From contig MFFN01000006.1 in assembly GCA_001777915.1 (NCBI GenBank), positions 124,001 to 188,000 of the forward strand: a DNA stretch of 64,000 nucleotides, in the 5' to 3' direction. The notes below the pieces were generated by a model. That model searched no databases. It was given only the letters and a program-made list of their open reading frames with translations, and was not told where the DNA came from. A program made the position numbers and the translations under genes. Below, piece after piece: positions 1-7,844 of the stretch (position 1 is the first letter of the stretch; each line of letters opens with the position of its first letter). The DNA is from Candidatus Edwardsbacteria bacterium RifOxyA12_full_54_48 (GTDB lineage Bacteria > Edwardsbacteria > AC1 > EtOH8).

Positions 1-1471
1 GCACACCAAGTGCCGTATAAGCAAATTCAGCAAGTAGTGGGTTAGTAGGCACATATGATCCCGACATGTTTTTGTAAGTGTAGGTTTTTAAATAACACTC
101 CCACACATTGTCACTATTTTTTGTTAAAGTACCATCAACTATTTGACAATCTTTTTTGCTCCCGCTATATGTTGGGTCGTTTGTCCAACCCTTCGATTGA
201 GCCCCTCTGGTCCATATTTGAGGTGCCGTTGTATAATATCTGGGAAGTTGTATTTTTTTTATCGCTTCATAACGTGGGGAAGCCATTAAATAATCTGACG
301 AACCCGGCACAAAACCAGAAAGCACACCAGCATGGCTATAATAATCGCATCCCACATACTTGCCTTTAACCAATTGCCATGGAGCGTTAAGCATGTCCAT
401 AGCCTTACGGGCGTTAATTAAGCCATAGCCATACTCATCATTAATTCTCGTACCGTTGCCCGAAGAAGTCAGTTCAATAATTTTTCTAAGATCATCATTA
501 TTCAATACTATCCCCTTGCTTTTGGCATACCCTTTAAGCAAAGAGGCAACTCCGGTAACATAAGGTGTTGCAAACGAAGTTCCGCCCCACCATTTGTATG
601 TCGGTGTGTAATGCCAGTCATAGAGCAAATATTTGCTTTCTTTAGGGTCCCCGCCAACGTCAGTCGTATCAATCCTAACATCGCAGGCGGTTGAATAGAT
701 ATTTATATCCTTATAATCCTTAAAATAATCTGTCGAATAACCACCAGGTGCAACAACACTTATATGACTACCATATTCGGAAAAATCACTTAATCTACCT
801 GTTTTTTGCACTGCACCAACAGCCATAACACCAGGCATAGCTGCCGGGTAATATGGATTGCCCGTCGGCGTGATATTGTTGAACATGCAAGCGACCAATA
901 AAATATCACTGTTATAAGCATTAGCGCAAGCGCCTGCCAAGGCTATGTTCCACCCATTAGGATCGCGCCAACTCATATTAATAATCTCTGCGCCTAGACC
1001 TCTGGCCTCATCAATTCCGGCGTAGCTACCGCCTCCCACCTGATTAATTCTGACATCAGCATCAACCCCGGCAATGCCTATGCCATTGTTGGTTTGGGCC
1101 CCCAATATGCCTGCTACAAATGTGCCGTGTCCCCCATAAACAGTGTTGCCAACAATAAAAAAATCACGCCAATTGGCTATGTGGGAAGTTTTATTATTTA
1201 TATCAGGATGACCGCTGGCTGTTTCCCATAAAGGGTCTGGCGTAGGATTAGCCAAAACGCCGTTTTCAGTGATATAAACATTAACGGTCGTGCTGCCCTT
1301 AAATAATTCTCAGGCTGATTTGGCGTTAATATCCATACCGGGGTAATCCGTATTGTTCAATCCCCATTGATAACCCTTTTCAAAATCAGAATCGTTGGGA
1401 TAAGTTTGTGCAAACGCAATGGAGCTCAAAATCAAGACCAAACCGATAAACGATAATTGTCCCTTTCTCAT
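1..1471 (-). pseudogene. Subtilisin-like (S8) secreted protease, broken by an in-frame TGA; runs off the window edge
   Basis: The gene starts with an ATG at 1471 behind a full AAGGAGGT ribosome site and a signal peptide ending near Ala21. Codon 54 (1310-1312) is TGA where subtilases usually have Trp (the A-W-E-L stretch before the first strand). The frame is then open to the window edge. The catalytic His lies in GGHGTFVAG (about residue 115) and the Ser in GGTSFATP (about 296). The position of the catalytic Asp (D-x-G) reads E-N-G (Glu69). Stop plus lost Asp suggest a decayed or non-catalytic protease; a sequencing error at the TGA is possible. It lies 12 bases after the lipoprotein gene, probably in one operon. 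AT-rich compared with the housekeeping genes. Confidence 0.75.
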
Positions 1472-1483
1472 GCTTACCTCCTT

Positions 1484-2404
1484 TTAAAATGTTAATTGAT
1501 ATTTGCCTGAACCATCGGCGTTCATTATCCAAAGCTTGCCGTTATTACTGCAGCAATTGCTGTAAACTATCTTAGTCCCATCCGGGGACCATCGTGGGTA
1601 TTCCCCGATATTCTCACAAATGCTGGCGTCGCCCATTAGATTCTTATGGTTCCCGCCGGTTGCATTAATGGTGTATATCTGTGATAAACGCAAATATTTT
1701 TGGCATTGAACAGCTATTGTGTTTCCATCGGGGGAATATTGCATATTATAAAGTTTTCCGTAAATAGTATCGACAAAAGCAGAATCATAAGTATCAATAT
1801 TTATTGTTTTTAAATAAGATATGAAATATTTATAACTACTATCATAATATTCTCTTCTTGCCAATATATTTTTATTATCTGGTGACCAAGTTGGATAATC
1901 ATAATTAGAACTAATCCTTCTCAGTGCATTTCCATCTTTATCCATAACCCAAATGCCAGCTGAATCTATAGTTTTGGCAAATGCAATATTATTACCATCC
2001 ATACTCCAAACTGGAAATGACGACCAACCCATATTTGTTAGCCTTGTTAAGCTATCTCCGTTGGCTTTTATTTTATATATATCCAGATTCAACGATGCCA
2101 CGATCCATTGGCCATCAGGGGACCAATCAGTGCCATAAAATAAAGAAAAGGCGGGATGGTTTGATTTAATAAAAAATGGCTGCATTTCACTGCCGTCAGG
2201 TTTTACTGACCAAATACCTAACATGGAGTCAGGCAATTGACTATCAAGATTCCAAAATAATATTTTTGTCCCATCCGGTGACCAATTGGGATAAAAATGG
2301 GTGACCCCATGTGGCGGGTTCACTACTGTTGTATCGGGCTTAGGTTGAATCGGTTCTTCCTTGCTGCAGCCCATGCTGGTTGCCAACAAGGCCATGCATA
2401 ACAA
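1484..2404 (-). CDS. PD40 (WD40-like) beta-propeller lipoprotein
   Basis: About 306 residues. A short hydrophobic stretch ends in a lipobox (SMGC), so the protein is probably anchored in a membrane by lipid on Cys13. At least six repeats with the core W/Y-S-P-D-G-x-x-I follow, as in TolB and other PD40 six-bladed propellers. The exact ligand or partner cannot be told from sequence. The start is uncertain: the in-frame option is a TTG at 2404 with no good ribosome site. A well-placed AGAGGGGA and ATG just upstream lead after four codons to TAA. One extra T in the TTT run would join that ATG to this frame. The gene precedes the broken subtilase by 12 bases. Confidence 0.7.
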   Translation of the reverse strand: MLCMALLATSMGCSKEEPIQPKPDTTVVNPPHGVTHFYPNWSPDGTKILFWNLDSQLPDSMLGIWSVKPDGSEMQPFFIKSNHPAFSLFYGTDWSPDGQWIVASLNLDIYKIKANGDSLTRLTNMGWSSFPVWSMDGNNIAFAKTIDSAGIWVMDKDGNALRRISSNYDYPTWSPDNKNILARREYYDSSYKYFISYLKTINIDTYDSAFVDTIYGKLYNMQYSPDGNTIAVQCQKYLRLSQIYTINATGGNHKNLMGDASICENIGEYPRWSPDGTKIVYSNCCSNNGKLWIMNADGSGKYQLTF

Positions 2405-2499
2405 TTTTAAATAACTTCCATTATAGTATCCCCTCTTTTTAAGGATTTGTTGGCTATTGTAACAGTGTTGGGCATATTTGTCAAGTAAATTTTCATCGT

Positions 2500-2510
2500 G
2501 GGGGGGGGGG
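2500..2510. repeat. Run of eleven G bases
   Basis: Homopolymer G run in the gap between the lipoprotein gene and ribF. No gene is seen in 2405-2729; apart from this run the gap holds only the hairpin cluster listed next. Length could vary between cells or be misread by the assembler. Confidence 0.8.
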
Positions 2511-2562
2511 ATTATTTAGGGTGTGTAATTATGTAACTGACATTTATTTCCTAAGTGAATTA

Positions 2563-2656
2563 CTACGGCCTTATGGCCGTAGCATCAAGTTCTAAGCCCA
2601 GACTTCGTCTGTCCAGCTACGCTGGATGCTCTTCATCTATGCCCTAACGGACATAG
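2563..2656. repeat. Cluster of four short perfect hairpins
   Basis: Four hairpins in under 100 bases: CTACGGCC/GGCCGTAG (2563-2582), CAGAC/GTCTG (2599-2611), CCAGC/GCTGG (2613-2625) and CTATG/CATAG (2637-2656). No coding potential is seen. The tandem arrangement of unrelated small stems recalls the modular hairpin array beside the RAYT gene near 12 kb, but the stems differ in sequence. Confidence 0.6.
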
Positions 2657-2729
2657 TATTTCGGCGGAAGAATAAAAATCCCCGTCGGCTTTTTACAAAG
2701 CGAACAGGGCAACATTACGTATTTAATGC

Positions 2730-3674
2730 CTATTTTTGTCTTCTTAGCTCAGTAAAATATCTTTCTATTTTTCTCTTGTCCCTCTCTATGGCCCTTATCA
2801 GCGCCTCAACGGTGCCGTATTTCTTCCCCGGCCTGATATATTTATGGAAAAATATCTCGGCCTTCTTCCCGGAGAGGTCATATTTCCCGCCGAAGGCGTT
2901 GAACTCGATGGTCCTGGCGCTCCGGCCGACGGTAAGCCGGCTGCCGATATAGAGCATTCCCTGGTATTCCCTGCGCCCGATCCTGGCCCCGGCGGCATAG
3001 ACCCCGTCCCGCGGCAGAAGCTTCTGGGGATCCGACAATCTGATGTTGGCGGTGGGAAAGCCCAGTTTACGGCCCAGCCCCAGTCCCTTTACCACCATGC
3101 CCCTGACGAAATAGACCCGGCCCAGCATCTTGTTGGCCTGCTCTATTTTTCCGGAAGATATCAGGCTCCGGATGCAAGAACTGCTGACCTTGCTTCCGTT
3201 GGTCTTAAGCGATGAAAGCACCGATACCTTGAAGCCCATCTTGGCGCCCAGTTCCCGCAGGGTGTTGATGTTGCCCTTCCGTCCGGCCCCGAAGCCGCAG
3301 TCATTCCCGCAGATGACCTCCGATACCGCCAGCTTTTTTACCATCACCGAGCGGATGAATTCCTCCGGAGACAGCGTCGCCACCCGTGGCGAAAATTTTA
3401 TGACCGCCATCACGCCGACGCCCAGCGATTCCAGGATCTCCTGTTTCTCGGACAGGGCCGTCAAAAGGCAGGGGGTCCTATCCTGGGACAAGACCTGCCG
3501 GGGATGGGGATCGAAGGTGATCACCACGCTGTCGTGGCCAATCTTTTTTGCCCTGGCCACCAGCTTTTTGATGATGGCCCGGTGCCCCAGGTGCAGGCCG
3601 TCGAAGGAACCCAGGGCGGCCACGGCCCCGGGATGACTGACGCCAAAATTATTGAGTCTTGTTATTACCAGCAT
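2730..3674 (-). CDS. ribF: Bifunctional riboflavin kinase / FAD synthetase
   Basis: A 314-residue RibF, the normal family length, making FMN and then FAD from riboflavin in the cytoplasm. The N-terminal FAD synthetase half has the nucleotidyl-transferase motifs GSFDGLHLGH (about residues 22-31) and TFDPHP. The C-terminal flavokinase half starts with GRKLGFPTANI (about residue 200) and continues with the conserved DGVYA segment. It follows truB on the same strand after a 363-base gap filled by a repeat, so it is probably read from its own promoter or by read-through; truB-ribF neighbours are common in bacteria. Confidence 0.95.
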   Translation of the reverse strand: MLVITRLNNFGVSHPGAVAALGSFDGLHLGHRAIIKKLVARAKKIGHDSVVITFDPHPRQVLSQDRTPCLLTALSEKQEILESLGVGVMAVIKFSPRVATLSPEEFIRSVMVKKLAVSEVICGNDCGFGAGRKGNINTLRELGAKMGFKVSVLSSLKTNGSKVSSSCIRSLISSGKIEQANKMLGRVYFVRGMVVKGLGLGRKLGFPTANIRLSDPQKLLPRDGVYAAGARIGRREYQGMLYIGSRLTVGRSARTIEFNAFGGKYDLSGKKAEIFFHKYIRPGKKYGTVEALIRAIERDKRKIERYFTELRRQK

Positions 3675-3839
3675 TATAATGAATACTGACTTTATAAATT
3701 TACTGCCAAATGCTGTTTTCCGTTGTCAACCTTGACTTTACGATCATGGAGGTTCTTCAAGGCTGACTACTTGCAGCCAAAGAACTAAGCCCGGTTCGGA
3801 ACCCCGCCTTCAGCGGTGCTGTTTGGCTCAGAGGGACGC

Positions 3840-3969
3840 CCGGAATTTACTGTGTGCTTTGCTTACCGGATCGGCATGTTCAGTAAATTCAGTCCCTCGG
3901 TTAGCATTGCATCCGGTCAGCGCTGGGCGGACGGTTCTCTTTGCCACTTTCTCTTCAAAGAGAAAGTGG
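3840..3969. repeat. Interspersed repeat family B, copy 1 (ends in a 12-base hairpin)
   Basis: This fills most of the ribF-truB gap (3675-4037), where no gene is seen. It ends in the hairpin CCACTTTCTCTT/AAGAGAAAGTGG with a two-base loop (3944-3969). The stretch before the hairpin (ATCCGG..GCTGGGCGG..TTCTCTTTGC) is recognisably similar, in reverse orientation, to the sequence at 7279-7398. A short frame on the minus strand through it is typical of such repeats and is not called. Confidence 0.6.
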
Positions 3970-4037
3970 ATGGCAGAATAGTTATACAGTTCCCCATGAA
4001 CGATCATTTTTGGCATTTATGCCGGCCGGATTCCATA

Positions 4038-4886
4038 TTACATCACGATCTCGGGGTGCAATTGATGGTCGTCTTTGAACTGCCCCAACGCCACCAACTG
4101 CCCGTCATATTTGATCCGATAGTGGATGTCCCTTTCCCCTTTTTCATCGACCATGATAGTATTCCCATGTTTGATCCTTTGATAGCTGTCGGGATCTATG
4201 ATCACCTCGGGCATGAAGTCCAGGGCCCGGTCCATGCTTACGCCGTCCTGCTCCGTGATGCCCTCCAACTCCAGGGACTGCTCCAGGCGGAATTCGCCCA
4301 CCGCGGTGCGGGTCAGGGCCGCCAGGGTCCCGTAGCTGCCTATGCGTTGACCGATATCTCTGGCCAGCGAACGGACATAGGTGCCTTTGGAACAGCGGAC
4401 CTTGATGGTTATCTCATCGCCAGCAAAGCCGATAAGATCGATCGCATCCACCCTCACCTGCCGTTCCGGGATCTCCACCGCCACCCCTTTCCGGGCTTTT
4501 TTATAGGCCGGCTGGCCGTCGATCTTGATGGCCGAGAAGGCTGGCGGGATCTGCTTTATATCGCCTACAAACTTCGAGAGGACCGATGCGACGGATTCAC
4601 GATCCAACCCAGGAACTTCGCATTGTCTGATAATCTGCCCCTCCAGGTCGCAGGTATCGGTCTCGATGCCCAGCTTGATAGCTGCCAGGTATTCCTTGGG
4701 CCGGCCCATCAGGAACTGGGAGAGCCGGGTGGCCCTGCCGGTAACCACCAGCAGCACCCCGACGGCCATGGGGTCCAGGGTCCCGGCATGCCCGGCCTTC
4801 TTGATATTCAAAAGCCGCCGGACCCTTGATACTACGGCAAAGGAGGTCATTCCCGGCGGTTTGTTTATATTGAGGATGGCATCCAT
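4038..4886 (-). CDS. truB: tRNA pseudouridine(55) synthase
   Basis: Makes pseudouridine 55 in the T loop of tRNAs. The protein begins with the family signature D-A-I-L-N-I-N-K-P-P-G-M-T-S and carries GHAGTLDP with the catalytic Asp near residue 40. Conserved GTYVRSLA and the C-terminal PUA-like part follow; about 282 residues. ATG 4886 is chosen because homology starts there; a longer form from GTG 4916 would overlap the dxs stop. The gene starts 10 bases after dxs and is probably translated with it. Confidence 0.95.
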   Translation of the reverse strand: MDAILNINKPPGMTSFAVVSRVRRLLNIKKAGHAGTLDPMAVGVLLVVTGRATRLSQFLMGRPKEYLAAIKLGIETDTCDLEGQIIRQCEVPGLDRESVASVLSKFVGDIKQIPPAFSAIKIDGQPAYKKARKGVAVEIPERQVRVDAIDLIGFAGDEITIKVRCSKGTYVRSLARDIGQRIGSYGTLAALTRTAVGEFRLEQSLELEGITEQDGVSMDRALDFMPEVIIDPDSYQRIKHGNTIMVDEKGERDIHYRIKYDGQLVALGQFKDDHQLHPEIVM

Positions 4887-4896
4887 ATATCGGAGG

Positions 4897-6762
4897 TCAG
4901 CGGACAAAGAATTCACGGGCGGCCTGGATCACTCCGTCCCGGTCCAGCCGGTAGATCTCCAGAAGCTTGTTTCTGGGGCCGGCCTCGATGAACTCATCCG
5001 GCAGGCTCAGGATTTTTATCTGGCAGGAAACGCCCCTGGCCTCGGCCAATTCCATCACCGCCGAACCGAAACCGCCGTCCCGCACGTTCTCTTCCAAGGT
5101 GAGGATCCTTTTATGGCGCTTTAGAAGCTCGATTATAGTTTCCTGATCCAGCGGTTTGACGAACCTGGCGTTGACCACCTCCAGCTCCAGCCCCTCCTTG
5201 GCAAGTTCATCGGCCGCCTGCCGGGCGACAGTGGACATGATGCCGATCCCCAGCAGAGCCCCGTCTTTGCCCGGCCGGGTGATCTTGGCCTTGCCCAAAG
5301 CGATCAAATCGGGATTTTTAAGGCTTACCCCGAAACCAGGGCCTCGGGGATAGCGTATGGCCGCCGGCCCTCCGATCTGCAGGGCGGTTCTCAGCATGGA
5401 GGCCAGCTCCCATTCGTCCTGGGGGGCCATCACCGTCAGGTTGGGAATGCAGCGCAGGAACGACAGATCGAACGGCCCGTGATGGGTGGGGCCGTCCTCG
5501 CCCACCAGGCCGGCCCGGTCTATGGCCATGATCACCGGAAGCTTCTGCAGAGCTATGTCGTGGATGATCTGGTCGTAGCCCCTCTGCAGGAAAGTGGAAT
5601 AGATGGCCACCACCGGTTTGAATCCCTGGGACGCCAGCCCGGCAGCAAAGGTCAGGGCGTGCTGTTCGGCGATGCCGACATCAAAGAAGCGGTCGGGGAA
5701 AACCCTCCGAAAATAGTCCAGCCCGGTCCCCTCCGGCATGGCCGCGGTAATACCCACTATCCGGGGGTCGGTCTTGGCCAGCTCCACCAGAGATTTGCCG
5801 AATACCTCGGTATAGGAGCAGATGTTCTTACAGGACAACGGGTCGCCGGTCTCCGGATCGAAAGCGCCCACTCCATGAAATTTTTCGGCATTTTCCTCGG
5901 CCGGCTCGTAACCCTTGCCCTTGACCGTCAGCACATGCAGAAAGGTCGGACCCGGCTGGTCCTTGATCCTCCGCAGAACATCCACCAAGGCCGCGATATC
6001 GTGCCCGTCTATCGGGCCCTCGTAATGGTATCCCAGTTCTTCAAAGGTCAGCCCCGGCACGATCAGGTTCTTGAAACCCTGGCGCAGACGCCGGAAGGCC
6101 ACCCTCGACGGGCCCCCGATGTTGGCAGGCAGCCGCCCCAAAAAATCCCACAGGTTCTTTTCAAAATTGGTATAGGCCGGAGTGGTGGTGATCTTGGTCA
6201 GATACTGCCCCAGGGCCCCCACCCGCTTGGAGATGGCCATCCGGTTGTCGTTGAGAATGACCAGCATGTTCTTCTTGAGCTGCCCGGCATGGTTCAGCCC
6301 CTCGAAGGCCAAGCCTCCGGTCAGAGAACCATCCCCGATGACGGCCACCGTCCGGAAATTTTCACCGTTCAGGTCCCGGGCGCAGGCCATCCCCAGTGCC
6401 GCGGAGATGGAGGTCGAGGCGTGGCCGGTGTCGAAATTATCGTAGGGGCTCTCGGCCCTTTTGGGGAAACCGCTCAAACCCTTATAGGTCCGAACGGTAT
6501 CGAATTGTTCCCGGCGTCCGGTCAGTATCTTGTGGGCGTAAGCCTGGTGGCCCACGTCCCACACCAATTTATCCTGGGGAGTATCCAGCACGTAATGCAA
6601 AGCGATGGTCAATTCCACCGTGCCCAGGCTGGGAGCCAGATGTCCCCCGTTGCGGGATACCACCCTGATGATCCTCTCCCTAACCTCCCGGGCCAGGATG
6701 TCCAGCTGGTCCAGTTTCAGCTCTTTAAGATCGGCCGGAGTATTTATTTTTTCTAAGTACAT
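4897..6762 (-). CDS. dxs: 1-deoxy-D-xylulose-5-phosphate synthase
   Basis: Thiamine-diphosphate enzyme joining pyruvate and glyceraldehyde 3-phosphate, the first step of the MEP isoprenoid pathway. About 621 residues, as usual. Visible features are GDGSLTGG with the downstream Asn (ThDP/Mg site), YEGPIDGHD, the transketolase-type central motif RAGLVGEDGPTHHG and the C-terminal transketolase domain. The ATG at 6762 is preferred; a TTG at 6771 directly follows the stop of the DUF212 gene. The upstream polyprenyl synthase gene uses products of this pathway, so the cluster serves isoprenoid supply. Ends in TGA. Confidence 0.96.
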   Translation of the reverse strand: MYLEKINTPADLKELKLDQLDILAREVRERIIRVVSRNGGHLAPSLGTVELTIALHYVLDTPQDKLVWDVGHQAYAHKILTGRREQFDTVRTYKGLSGFPKRAESPYDNFDTGHASTSISAALGMACARDLNGENFRTVAVIGDGSLTGGLAFEGLNHAGQLKKNMLVILNDNRMAISKRVGALGQYLTKITTTPAYTNFEKNLWDFLGRLPANIGGPSRVAFRRLRQGFKNLIVPGLTFEELGYHYEGPIDGHDIAALVDVLRRIKDQPGPTFLHVLTVKGKGYEPAEENAEKFHGVGAFDPETGDPLSCKNICSYTEVFGKSLVELAKTDPRIVGITAAMPEGTGLDYFRRVFPDRFFDVGIAEQHALTFAAGLASQGFKPVVAIYSTFLQRGYDQIIHDIALQKLPVIMAIDRAGLVGEDGPTHHGPFDLSFLRCIPNLTVMAPQDEWELASMLRTALQIGGPAAIRYPRGPGFGVSLKNPDLIALGKAKITRPGKDGALLGIGIMSTVARQAADELAKEGLELEVVNARFVKPLDQETIIELLKRHKRILTLEENVRDGGFGSAVMELAEARGVSCQIKILSLPDEFIEAGPRNKLLEIYRLDRDGVIQAAREFFVR

Positions 6763-6771
6763 AATGTCCAA

Positions 6772-7221
6772 TTAAAATACATAATGAAACAGCAGGCCCC
6801 AGATAAGGCCCAGGAAGCCGCCGGCAATAACCTCCACCGGAGTATGTCCCAGCAGCTCCCGAAGCTTCTCGCCCCCGGCCCTCTTTCTAAGGGTCCGGCT
6901 CTCCAGCAGGCGGTTGAGCAGGATGGCCTGCTTCCCCACCGCCCGGCGGACCCCGGCGGCATCGTACATCACCACGAAGCTGATGTAAGCGGTCAGGGCG
7001 AACAGCAGGCTGTCGAACCCGGCGGCCAGGCCGATCATGGTGGCCATGGTCATCGATGAGGCGGCATGGGAGCTAGGCATGCCCCCGGGCTCCAGGGTGC
7101 GCCGCCAGTTGAGGTGCCCCTCCCAGATGATGGAAGCGAAGGCTTTTAGCACCTGGGTGGAGATCCCGCTGGCCACCACCGCCCACAGGATCTGGTTCTT
7201 AAAAACGTCCCAAAACAGCAT
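6772..7221 (-). CDS. DUF212 / YuiD-like membrane protein (acid phosphatase/VanPerase-related)
   Basis: A 149-residue membrane protein matching the DUF212 family: the conserved G-G-M-P-S-S-H-A motif (about residues 46-53), a V-M-Y-D-A-x-G-V-R-R segment (about 85-94) and a late G-H-T-P-x-E-V motif before the last membrane helix. The family is distantly related to PAP2/vanadium haloperoxidases and has no firm function. Its stop abuts the dxs start. Position beside isoprenoid genes suggests, but does not show, a role on a prenyl phosphate. Confidence 0.85.
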   Translation of the reverse strand: MLFWDVFKNQILWAVVASGISTQVLKAFASIIWEGHLNWRRTLEPGGMPSSHAASSMTMATMIGLAAGFDSLLFALTAYISFVVMYDAAGVRRAVGKQAILLNRLLESRTLRKRAGGEKLRELLGHTPVEVIAGGFLGLIWGLLFHYVF

Positions 7222-7278
7222 ATTAACAAGTAATTGGTATAAAGGTTTATTCGAAAGAAAATCTGTAGTTTTTCTAAT

Positions 7279-7398
7279 CTTACTTTCTTGTGACCGAGAA
7301 AGTAAGCAAAGAAGTCTTTACCGCCCAGCTCCGCGGATAGTAAGGCCTGCGCCCCGGCACTCATTGAACCAGAACAAGCAGAATGTAAATAACGCAAT
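7279..7398. repeat. Interspersed repeat family B, copy 2 (inverted relative to copy 1)
   Basis: Begins with the hairpin CTTACTTTCT/AGAAAGTAAG (7279-7306). Read on the minus strand, the preceding bases (GCTGGGCGG..TTCTTTGC) match those at 3900-3945. It lies in the 623-base gap 7222-7844, in which no gene is seen. Confidence 0.55.
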
Positions 7399-7449
7399 GA
7401 CTGCTTCATCGGGGCTGAAGGTTATCCGCTACACTGAAGGCTGACCCCA

Positions 7450-7510
7450 CCCACACTCCCTCCCCGCAGCGGGGAGGGAAGCCGCCAGGCAGGGAGAGGT
7501 TGGGTCGCTT
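7450..7510. repeat. GC-rich palindrome
   Basis: An 8-base stem CCCTCCCC/GGGGAGGG, flanked by ACCCACAC on one side and GAGAGGTTGGGT on the other. It is a short intergenic palindrome with no coding potential. Whether it belongs to a family elsewhere in the genome cannot be told from this window. Confidence 0.45.
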
Positions 7511-7709
7511 CAGCACTGCTGCCTGGTAAAAGCTGACGTTAAGAATGTTTTGCCTGCTGGTACATTACTCCGTGGTCAAGACATTCAGGCAGCTGATTAT
7601 TATAACTTCAGAGCAGCGCTGAGCGAAAGTTCTTCCGCCACCGCAGGCAAATCCATATAGGCTGATCTGCCTGTGGCACGAGCGGATCCGCCTTTGGCGT
7701 GACTTTGGA

Positions 7710-7770
7710 GCTTTCTCTTCCCTGCCCGCCGCGATATGCTGTCCGTGTTGGCAGGCGGGAAAGAGAAAGC
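7710..7770. repeat. Long hairpin with CTTTCTC/GAGAAAG ends
   Basis: GCTTTCTCTTCCC pairs with GGGAAAGAGAAAGC across a 34-base loop, with one bulged base. The stem ends resemble those of family B. It lies 75 bases downstream of the polyprenyl synthase stop, so it could also act as a transcription end, although no clear T run follows. Confidence 0.5.
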
Positions 7771-7844
7771 GGAATAAGAAATATATTAAGACCAGAAAAC
7801 GGGCTTTTTATTTACTTACAAATACTTACTCATGGTTCAAGGTT

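Noticed and set aside
1310-1312. TGA read as Trp or another amino acid (altered genetic code)
   Set aside because: TGA is the stop of dxs, uvrA, gmhB and others, Trp is TGG throughout, and no other gene has an in-frame TGA.
3816-4829. Plus-strand frame running from the repeat into truB antisense
   Set aside because: Spans a repeat and the reverse of truB; no start signal and no domain.
5479-6756. Long open frame on the plus strand opposite dxs
   Set aside because: Shadow of the GC-rich dxs codons; low-complexity His/Gly/Pro/Gln translation, no ribosome site, while dxs is certain.
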